Part shown: in pieces, positions 36,961-42,617 of the stretch
How the letters are laid out: each line of letters opens with the position of its first letter
Position numbering within the stretch: position 1 is the first letter of the stretch
Origin: a virus
Strand: one strand, 5' to 3'
DNA: 42,617 bases
IMG/VR virus record: IMGVR_UViG_3300048793_000048
Location: 1-42,617 of that record
Notes under the pieces: generated by a model
Told to the model about the DNA's origin: nothing
The model's database searches: none
What the model saw: only the letters and a program-made list of their open reading frames with translations
Translations under genes and position numbers: made by a program

Positions 36961-38985
36961 TCAATCCTCAATGAATTGAGGGGTCTCTCCAGTGAGCTCG
37001 ATGAGCCAGTCTCGCGATTTCTCGACCGAGGAGTACCCGCCGGAGTCCTTGACGAGGCGCCGCAGGGTGATCGCGCGCATCAGTCGACGGTCCACCGTGG
37101 CGCCCGAGACGCCGAACTGCGCCTTGGCCGCCGTCACGATCCTGCCGCGGGGCACCCGCAGTCCTCCGAGCTCGACGACGATCCCCACGATGTCGGTGAT
37201 CTCCTGTCGGGCATCGTTGTCACGGTCCCGATCCACCACCATCGCGGCCGAGGTCGACGACACGCCCCATGCGGTCGGAGGATTCTTCAGCTCGAACACC
37301 TCGAGGATGATGTCGATGGGCATCGGGGCCGGCGCATTGTTCATCTTGGTCGACGCCAGAAGGAGGTCGCCCTCATCGTCCCGCACCACGTTGAACTCCG
37401 CGCGCACGTTCGCCCGCAGCGCCGAGGCCCCACGCTGCCCCTTCGAGGCATCCTTGCCCGAGTGGTGCACGACCATGACGTGCGTGCCGAGGTCGTCGGC
37501 GATGCCCGTGAGCCATGCCACCATCCGGGCCGCCTGCGCGTTGTCCTGCTCGTCGTCGACCCAGGAGGTCGCAGACAGGGTGTCGATGACCAGCAGCGCG
37601 GCACCGCGGCGCTCGACGGAGGCCCTGAGCTCGCTCACCGGGATGGGCCACGGGGACTCGGCGGGCGGGTCGATGAGGAACAGATTGGCGTCCAGCAGCC
37701 CCTCATCGAGGCCGAGGTGCTCTGCGATGCCGGCGATGCGCCTCGAGGCATGCGCCCGCGACTCAGCGGCGAAGTAGACCACCGTGCGAGGTTCTCGTAC
37801 CTCATTCCCGAGCCACCTCGTGCCCGTTGCGACCGCACAAGCCAGCCCGAGCGTCGTCCAGCTCTTCCCCACGTCTGAGTCCCCGAAGATCGCCGAGACG
37901 GTCGCCCCCTCGATCCATCCCCGCACCAGGAACGGTTGCGGTTCACGCAGGGCCGTTCTCCACGGCCGCTCATATTCCACCCCCACCGCCCCCTCAGCGC
38001 CCCCAGGAGCGCCCAGGATGTGAGATAAGGGCATCGGGGCACGATCGGGCCGCAAGGCCCGTGCAGCGGCACTCAGGTCGTCCCCGTGGCCGTTCAGCAC
38101 CGCCCATGCCCCGAAGCGGTCGTAGGTCTTGTCCGTGGAGAAGGGCGTGGACGTCGAGAACACCTTGAGCGTGTCGTTCCCTAGGTGGTAGCCGGTGGTC
38201 GCACTCGCCCCCTCGTCCTTGCCGGGGCGCTGCCAGTAGGACTCGCCCTTGGAGATGTAGAGCAGCTTGTACCCGTGCGGCTCCAATACCTCCGCCCAGG
38301 TGTGCTCGCGGTTGAAGGTGTCGCCTGGTCTGTCTCCTGCAGCACCAACCCCACGCTCGCGCAGTCCGTCCGCGGGCACGATTTCTGCTCCCCCTGCACG
38401 CGGCACCTCGTCATACGATCGTGCGAGGGCGAAGAGGGTCGCGCGCTCCTCGAGGGTGATCTCGGCCATGGTGTCCCACCCGCCGTGGACGATCGCCCAC
38501 TTTCCCCCGTTGGGGTGGGTCCGGTCCCCGCTCGGGGCCGCGACGACGTAGCCCCCCTCGCCGCGGGTCTCGATAAGGGTCTGGATCTCGCCGTCCGCCG
38601 TGATCCGGCTCGCGAGCTTCTTGTTGCCCTCCCCGGTCGGCTCGGTGCACTTATAGAGGAGGTGGGCACCTCCGCGGGGGGAACTGATAAGGCAGCCGGC
38701 CGCGATCCGCTTGACCAGCTCATGCTCCCCGAACTTCTTGGCGATGCCGGCCTCGACCGCGGCCCCTTCGAGCTCGAGCATCTCGAGGTTCCCGCTGACC
38801 GGGCCGCAGGCGAATCCGATCCCGTCGACGTCCATCTGGGCGAACTGCACGATCTCGTCGTCGGTCGGTCGCTGCGACTGGTAGGGGGTCCATTTCAGCG
38901 CCGGCACCTTGTTGGCCCCGACGGGGATGACGCAGAGCCCTGCCTTGTGCGCCCTGACCATCGCAGCGGCCAACTCAGGATTCAC
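36961..38985 (-). CDS. Bifunctional primase-polymerase / RepA-type helicase
   Basis: 674 aa. The N-terminal part (about 15-180) fits the bifunctional DNA primase-polymerase domain: IPVGANKVPALKWTPYQSQR, GIGFACGPVSGNLEMLELEG (metal-site strand; Glu replaces the usual Asp), SSPRGGAHLLYKCT and ETRGEGGYVVAAPSGD. The C-terminal part (about 345-600) is a RecA-fold hexameric helicase: Walker A GDSDVGKS at 368-375, Walker B GAALLVIDTL (D468) and the RepA-like THVMVVHHSGKDASKGQRGA. The order matches plasmid/phage replication proteins such as RSF1010 RepA-type helicases fused to Prim-Pol. It may prime and unwind at the adjacent iterons. No start-site problem is seen. Confidence 0.85.
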   Translation of the reverse strand: MNPELAAAMVRAHKAGLCVIPVGANKVPALKWTPYQSQRPTDDEIVQFAQMDVDGIGFACGPVSGNLEMLELEGAAVEAGIAKKFGEHELVKRIAAGCLISSPRGGAHLLYKCTEPTGEGNKKLASRITADGEIQTLIETRGEGGYVVAAPSGDRTHPNGGKWAIVHGGWDTMAEITLEERATLFALARSYDEVPRAGGAEIVPADGLRERGVGAAGDRPGDTFNREHTWAEVLEPHGYKLLYISKGESYWQRPGKDEGASATTGYHLGNDTLKVFSTSTPFSTDKTYDRFGAWAVLNGHGDDLSAAARALRPDRAPMPLSHILGAPGGAEGAVGVEYERPWRTALREPQPFLVRGWIEGATVSAIFGDSDVGKSWTTLGLACAVATGTRWLGNEVREPRTVVYFAAESRAHASRRIAGIAEHLGLDEGLLDANLFLIDPPAESPWPIPVSELRASVERRGAALLVIDTLSATSWVDDEQDNAQAARMVAWLTGIADDLGTHVMVVHHSGKDASKGQRGASALRANVRAEFNVVRDDEGDLLLASTKMNNAPAPMPIDIILEVFELKNPPTAWGVSSTSAAMVVDRDRDNDARQEITDIVGIVVELGGLRVPRGRIVTAAKAQFGVSGATVDRRLMRAITLRRLVKDSGGYSSVEKSRDWLIELTGETPQFIED

Positions 38986-39010
38986 CGCGCGACCTTACAG
39001 CGCGGGCGGA

Positions 39011-39919
39011 TCAGTGTAGGCGATTGGCGAGCGTCCCGAGCGCGTACAGCGCCTGTGGGGGGACGACGGCGTTGCCCAGCATCTTCAAGCGTTGCGTCCG
39101 CGAGCCGTGCGTCCAGCCGTCGGGAAGCATCATCATCCACTCGACGAACTCAGGCGACAGCCGGCGCTTCTCGTCGCACGGTGCGGGTGCGGGGCGTCCG
39201 AGCGCTACCTCGTGGCGTGCGATGGCCTCGGTGTAGCGGCCCCACTGGTCAGGCTGCTTCCATGCGAGAGCGTTGAGCGGAGGGCTGTTCCGTTCCGCCT
39301 GGCTGGCACCGGCGACGTTCTCGCCGTCCTGCACCGTGGGCGTCGGGAGCAGTCGCCTCGCCTCCACGTCGAGCGAGCGTCCGCGCCCATTGCCGTTCGC
39401 GTGCCGCTCGTCGCGTTCCGCGCTCCGAAGGAATCCGTCACCACTGGGGTAGGCAACGACGAAGAGTCTGGCTCGTCGGTGGCACGCGCCAACGTCGGAA
39501 GCTCGTACAACGCGCCACGATCCCACGTACCCGAGTCGGGCAAGGTCACAGATGGTGCGCTCGAGTCCAAGTCGAACGAAGCCTGAGACGTTCTCACCGA
39601 CGACCACTCGGGGTCGAAGTACCCGAATGGCTCGGGCGAAGTGCGGCCAGAGGTCGCGGTCATCATCGAATCCCTTCTGCTTGCCTGCAACGGAAAATGG
39701 CTGACAAGGAAACCCCCCGCAAAGAATGTCCACGGGCTCGACGCCCTCGAAGTCCAGCGTCATGATGTCGTCGTACCGCTTGGCGTCGGGCCAGTGGCGT
39801 TCCAGCACCGACACGCACGCGGGGTCCTTCTCGACCTGCCAGATCGTCGTGGCCCCGAAGAACTGCTCGCACGCGAGGTCGAGACCGCCTACGCCGCTGA
39901 ACAGGCTGCCGAGGATCAC
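39011..39919 (-). CDS. C5-cytosine DNA methyltransferase
   Basis: 302 aa from a GTG overlapping the HNH stop (GTGA); a TTG 9 nt upstream is possible. All C5-MTase motifs are visible: I (LGSLFSGVGGLDLA), IV GGFPCQPFSVAGK with catalytic C72, VI VVVGENVSGF (ENV 109-111), VIII GACHRRARLFVVA and X LGNAVVPPQALYAL. The target-recognition domain lies between about 150 and 260. It probably protects phage DNA from host type II restriction by modifying cytosine at an unknown site. Together with ArdA it forms a two-part antirestriction set. Confidence 0.9.
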   Translation of the reverse strand: MILGSLFSGVGGLDLACEQFFGATTIWQVEKDPACVSVLERHWPDAKRYDDIMTLDFEGVEPVDILCGGFPCQPFSVAGKQKGFDDDRDLWPHFARAIRVLRPRVVVGENVSGFVRLGLERTICDLARLGYVGSWRVVRASDVGACHRRARLFVVAYPSGDGFLRSAERDERHANGNGRGRSLDVEARRLLPTPTVQDGENVAGASQAERNSPPLNALAWKQPDQWGRYTEAIARHEVALGRPAPAPCDEKRRLSPEFVEWMMMLPDGWTHGSRTQRLKMLGNAVVPPQALYALGTLANRLH

Positions 39920-40317
39920 GCCCTGCAATCTACAACCCGCAAGCCCCCGCCGTCGACCCTTTCTCTGCGCCGAGCAGAGCGTCGTGCGTTAGTGGCCCAT
40001 TGGTCGCGAGGGGCGCGCGCCCCTCGCGCTACCAGTCCACGGATGAGGTTTTCGGAGCGCGTCGTCGGCTCTAAATGGGTCGGGCAGGCGCAGGAAAGAA
40101 CGCGGCATAGATGGTCGAGATCCATGCTGTCGGGAATCGGACCGACGAGTGCCTCATAGACGACTCGGTGAACGCGCCTGACAGCGCCGGGAACTCGGAT
40201 CGCTCCATACCCCTTCTGAGTGGCGCCTTCCCATAGCCAGCAGCCGGTGTTCGGCTCGAAGGCGATCCGCGCCATCGCTCGGTCGATCGCTGGTCGCGAC
40301 TTCGGTCCGGGTTTCAC
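39916..40317 (-). CDS. HNH endonuclease
   Basis: 133 aa from a GTG overlapping the next stop (GTGA); earlier in-frame sequence overlaps the secreted-protein gene. EPNTGCWLWEGATQKGYGAI, VHRVVYEALVGPIPDSMDLD, then DLDHLCRVLSCACPTHLEPT and TRSENLIRG give the HNH core (H69, H81) and zinc Cys (C71, C76/C78) of the phage free-standing HNH family. Possibly a homing-type endonuclease or a DNA-processing nuclease coupled to the methyltransferase. Confidence 0.82.
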   Translation of the reverse strand: MKPGPKSRPAIDRAMARIAFEPNTGCWLWEGATQKGYGAIRVPGAVRRVHRVVYEALVGPIPDSMDLDHLCRVLSCACPTHLEPTTRSENLIRGLVARGARAPRDQWATNARRSARRRERVDGGGLRVVDCRA

Positions 40318-40754
40318 AACAGGCAAGCCCCCGCCGTACTCCAAGCCTGCCAACCGTAGTTGTGCAGGATCGATAGAGCGAGAGACGACTGAGCCTTCAT
40401 AGACATAGGACCGTTGAACGGCACGAAGCCAAAAACATTCCTCGGTGCCTGCTGCATCCCCTCTTCGTAGAGGCGGATGCAGCGCCAGCTCGCCGTGTCC
40501 GTCGTCACCCAGTCGCGCCACGACCCGACGCCGCCGAGCAGTGCGTTGATGTGCTCGATCTCGATCGCTTGCGCGCGCAGCCTTGCGGCCTGCACCATCC
40601 TGGCGTGGTGGACGTGGGCGGCATGGACGCGCGCGGCGTGGTGGTGCCGGAGTTGCGCCTGCGTCGGGCGGTGGGCCGGCGATGCGGCGCTGGCGCCGAG
40701 GGTGAGTGTGAGTGACAGGACTGCTATGCAGCAGCCAATGATGGACTTGCGCAT
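40314..40754 (-). CDS. Secreted lysozyme/Rpf-like protein
   Basis: 146 aa. A signal peptide (MRKSIIGCCIAVLSLTLTLG-ASAAS) is followed by a His-rich helical stretch (QAQLRHHHAARVHAAHVHHA). Residues about 88-146 resemble resuscitation-promoting-factor/transglycosylase folds: TASWRCIRLYEEGMQQAPRN (possible catalytic Glu at 97/98), VFGFVPFNGPMSMKAQSSLA and ILHNYGWQAWSTAGACLL. The final QxGWxAWSTxxxC pattern is shared by actinobacterial lysozyme-like domains. A secreted muralytic enzyme is plausible, perhaps for DNA injection or release. Identity is moderate. Confidence 0.6.
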   Translation of the reverse strand: MRKSIIGCCIAVLSLTLTLGASAASPAHRPTQAQLRHHHAARVHAAHVHHARMVQAARLRAQAIEIEHINALLGGVGSWRDWVTTDTASWRCIRLYEEGMQQAPRNVFGFVPFNGPMSMKAQSSLALSILHNYGWQAWSTAGACLL

Positions 40755-41098
40755 TCGAGGTTCTCCTCCGTATCGATTATCGACAGCAACTCGAGGATCA
40801 CATTGATCGCTCGACCGTCGACCACCTGAGCGGTGCTGAACCTCAGCAGACGAAAGCCCGCCAAGGTGAGGGCCTGATATTTCTCGAGGTCAGCCTCGAA
40901 GCCGGCGCCCCTCGTGTGCCGACCTCCCGACCACGTTCCGCCCTCCACCTCGACCGCGAGCTTCCGCTCGGGCCAGGCGAAGTCCACGCGCCACTTGCGG
41001 GTCGCGTGAAAGCGATACTCGCGCTCCCAGCCCTCAAGCCTGTTCGCCCGCAGGTGCAGCGCCAGCGTCTCCTCGCCCAGCGAGGGTGCCTTCGGCAT
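40724..41098 (-). CDS. PD-(D/E)xK nuclease (DUF559-like)
   Basis: 124 aa. GEETLALHLRANRLEGWERE, then EYRFHATRKWRVDFAWPERK and LAVEVEGGTWSGGRHTRGAG. D39 in VDFAWP and E50-x-E52 in AVEVEGG give the restriction-like active site, with the EADLEKYQALTLAGFRLLRF helix and strand after. DUF559 proteins share the VDFAWPExKLAVEVDG core. It may trim recombination intermediates or degrade host DNA. Overlaps the secreted protein gene by 31 nt and the zinc-ribbon gene. Confidence 0.8.
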   Translation of the reverse strand: MPKAPSLGEETLALHLRANRLEGWEREYRFHATRKWRVDFAWPERKLAVEVEGGTWSGGRHTRGAGFEADLEKYQALTLAGFRLLRFSTAQVVDGRAINVILELLSIIDTEENLECASPSLAAA

Positions 41099-41213
41099 CC
41101 GTCGAGGGTACCATCTCGACCCACCGCAACTTATTCTGCGGGCAGGGATGTCCCACGGTCGTTGCCAGGGCTTTCTGCGTCTGCCCGCACTTGGGGCACT
41201 TCCACTGCTTCAC
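41034..41213 (-). CDS. Small zinc-ribbon-like protein
   Basis: 59 aa from a GTG overlapping the next stop (GTGA). VKQWKCPKCGQTQKALATTV, GHPCPQNKLRWVEMVPSTDA and EGTLAGRGDAGAAPAGEQA. CxxC (C6, C9) plus HPC later would form a three- or four-ligand zinc site. The last 22 codons overlap the nuclease gene. Real-gene confidence is moderate; the coupled GTGA start supports it. Confidence 0.6.
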   Translation of the reverse strand: MKQWKCPKCGQTQKALATTVGHPCPQNKLRWVEMVPSTDAEGTLAGRGDAGAAPAGEQA

Positions 41214-41722
41214 TTCTGCTCCCCGAGTGCTGCACCGAGGATGGCGAGGACGGCGGCTCGCTCGGCGGTGATGCCAGCGGCCATCATGTTCGCATTCGCG
41301 TCGCCGTGGAACGGCTGCAACTTCTCCTCGCACCGCGCCTTTACCGCTTCCAGTGCTGCGGTGAGTCGGTCAAGCTCGGCAGCGACCTCATCCCGCGCCA
41401 CGCCAACGGGTCGCGCACCGTCCACCATGCCTTGCAGATATGCGGCCTCGGAGTTGTCCGTGTCCGCGAGCCAACGCCGCTTGGCCGACAATGCCGTCTG
41501 AGTCAATATCAGTTCGCGCCGCAACGCATCGCGCTCCCCTACGGCTGCGGCGAGGTCGGCTTCCATCGCGGCTACGGCGTTAGCGATGGCGGTGAGCCGC
41601 TCGCTGATTCTGATGCCCGGTAGCCCGCTCGGCGTGTCAGATGGGACGGTCCACTCGGGGTCGAATACCGCCGCGAACGTTGTCGCCAGCGCCCTCAGTT
41701 GCTCGCTGAGTGGGTCAGGCAC
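41210..41722 (-). CDS. Coiled-coil hypothetical protein
   Basis: 170 aa. Residues about 40-100 form a coiled coil: ERLTAIANAVAAMEADLAAA, VGERDALRRELILTQTALSA. A second helix runs from about 110 (VARDEVAAELDRLTAALEAV). No other motif. Its ATG lies inside the end of the next gene (8-nt overlap). Function unknown; common as helical phage accessory proteins. Confidence 0.7.
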   Translation of the reverse strand: MPDPLSEQLRALATTFAAVFDPEWTVPSDTPSGLPGIRISERLTAIANAVAAMEADLAAAVGERDALRRELILTQTALSAKRRWLADTDNSEAAYLQGMVDGARPVGVARDEVAAELDRLTAALEAVKARCEEKLQPFHGDANANMMAAGITAERAAVLAILGAALGEQK

Positions 41723-41888
41723 CGCTCTCCCCTCTGCATCGTTGACCGTCGTCGTCCCACGTCCAGCCCTTCGCCGTCAGATATGCCTCATAGTCGTCGG
41801 GCATCGAGTCGATGTAGGTATGCGACCTATTGCAGCGGTCGCAATGCAGCCGTATGTTCGTCAGCAGTATCCCCGGTGCTCTACCCAT
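41715..41888 (-). CDS. Small zinc-finger-like protein
   Basis: 57 aa from an ATG that overlaps the end of the upstream frame. MGRAPGILLTNIRLHCDRCN, RSHTYIDSMPDDYEAYLTAK and GWTWDDDGQRCRGESGA. CDRC plus a later Cys and His suggests a zinc site. The Trp-Asp run near the C-terminus follows the zinc ribbon. Function unknown. Confidence 0.6.
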   Translation of the reverse strand: MGRAPGILLTNIRLHCDRCNRSHTYIDSMPDDYEAYLTAKGWTWDDDGQRCRGESGA

Positions 41889-42615
41889 CTCGCTCCCCCT
41901 CACTGTCCAGCGCCTGCATGGCGCTCCCTTCGTTGGTGGCTGGTGCGGGCGGCATGTCTCTGTCGAAGTCCCAGTATTCGATTGGCTCGTCAATGAACCA
42001 CTCGGGCAGCGCGACCATCGGGACGTGCTGGCCTGCGAGCGTGTGGGTGCTGTCGCTCAGGAACTCCCACACGCCATCACGAATGAACGAGTGGCAGCGG
42101 GTCGGCTCCCCCTTTGCCACCGCTGCATGTTTGGCGTTGAAGAACGCCGCGTCCCGCGCCCACTGGACGCCGGTCACGAGCAGCGACGGGTTGACGGTCG
42201 GCTTGTCCAGACTCCCGTTCCACGTCCAGATCGGCTCGCCCGGTCCCTCGATGCTCACCGCGTGCAGATCGTCGCATCCGACGCATTGCATGTAGAGCCG
42301 TGCGCCACTCTCGCCCGTTGGCTCGTTGCGCCAGTTGCGAACCGCTGCGACGCTCACGTCCACCAGCAGATCGAGATTGCGGAGCAGCGTCAGCAGCAGT
42401 TGCGATCCGTTCGCGTCCATGCCATCGGCGTAGAAGTCAGCGCCCGGTGTCTCCACGATGTAGCCCTCGACCCCGCGCCGTGGCTCGGCATGCAACGCAC
42501 CACGCTCGATCAGAGCAGTCGCCGCATCACGCAACTCGGACCAGCGTGCGGGGCGCACCCCGGGGACGACGGGGGACGGCCTTGCGCGCGAACCGTGTGG
42601 GGGTGTCGCGCGCAA
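41881..42615 (-). CDS. DUF6527-like zinc-binding protein, possibly partial
   Basis: Open to the right edge in this frame; the earliest visible start is TTG 42615, but GTG 42558 (VRPARWSELRDAATALIE) may be the real start. The first about 100 residues are helical (MDANGSQLLLTLLRNLDLLV). The C-terminal half follows DUF6527: ARLYMQCVGCDDLHAVSIEG, GEPIWTWNGSLDKPTVNPSL, then TRCHSFIRDGVWEFLSDSTH and LAGQHVPMVALPEW. C-x2-C, W-x-WNG and CHSFIRDG are the family marks. Probably a small phage enzyme or zinc protein of unknown role. Confidence 0.65.
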   Translation of the reverse strand: MRATPPHGSRARPSPVVPGVRPARWSELRDAATALIERGALHAEPRRGVEGYIVETPGADFYADGMDANGSQLLLTLLRNLDLLVDVSVAAVRNWRNEPTGESGARLYMQCVGCDDLHAVSIEGPGEPIWTWNGSLDKPTVNPSLLVTGVQWARDAAFFNAKHAAVAKGEPTRCHSFIRDGVWEFLSDSTHTLAGQHVPMVALPEWFIDEPIEYWDFDRDMPPAPATNEGSAMQALDSEGERDG

Positions 42616-42617
42616 GG
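42580..42617. repeat. Inverted repeat ending exactly at the right edge
   Basis: CCTTGCGCGCGA (42580-42591) and TCGCGCGCAAGG (42606-42617) are perfect inverse complements with a 14-nt loop. The right arm ends at the last base of the window, which may be a terminus, a hairpin end, or an assembly break at a stable stem. Confidence 0.7.

Noticed and set aside
1-42617. Integrase, DNA polymerase or tRNA genes
   Set aside because: I looked for their motifs in the large frames and gaps and saw none. The HTH protein at 34667 resembles excisionases but has no integrase partner.

Overview
The window reads as most or all of a GC-rich tailed phage (siphovirus) genome that probably infects an actinobacterium. 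The host inference rests on a WhiB-family regulator (34951-35442), frequent GTG starts coupled to the previous stop (GTGA, ATGA), and several genes whose start codon lies 6-7 nt after a TAnnnT -10 box with no Shine-Dalgarno, as in leaderless actinobacterial transcription. No integrase, DNA polymerase, tRNA or CRISPR array was found. Both edges look like contig ends: the left edge lies inside a perfect 60-bp tandem repeat, and the right edge coincides with the end of a 12-bp inverted repeat.

Left arm, 1-25.3 kb, read leftward: the virion and lysis operon in standard siphovirus order. It runs terminase small and large subunits, portal, MuF-like protein, scaffold, major capsid protein, a capsid-associated protein, four head-tail connector/terminator proteins, major tail protein, a tail-assembly chaperone pair with a -1 slippery site (CCCAAAA), a 919-aa tape measure, several tail-tip and receptor-binding proteins, a Cys-His lysin, a peptidoglycan-binding protein, a holin-like membrane protein and three fibre/tail genes. 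A four-gene rightward cassette (19807-21115) with its own promoter and terminator-like hairpin interrupts the head genes.

Middle, 25.4-29.8 kb, leftward: accessory genes, including a secreted PF04185-like phosphoesterase between two proteins carrying the GH16 signature ExDxxE, and a small holin-like protein.

Right-centre, 30.3-36.0 kb, rightward: early-type genes. These are small Cys-rich proteins, ArdA antirestriction protein, two tandem exported paralogues, a miniature beta-clamp-like protein, a RuvB-like AAA+ ATPase, an HTH protein, a WhiB protein and a zinc-finger protein. A 74-nt structured leader occurs twice here.

Right arm, 35.9-42.6 kb, leftward: two small genes, an iteron region (36723-36920) next to a primase-polymerase/RepA-type helicase, a C5-cytosine methyltransferase, an HNH nuclease, a secreted lysozyme-like protein, a PD-(D/E)xK nuclease and small proteins.

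Working picture: the early region blocks restriction (ArdA, methyltransferase) and replicates DNA with phage primase-helicase, clamp and RuvB-like proteins plus the host polymerase. The leftward arm then builds the virion and lyses the cell. A 9-bp element GTTC(A/T)ACCC sits 31-34 nt upstream of five leftward genes and may mark the starts of late transcription units.
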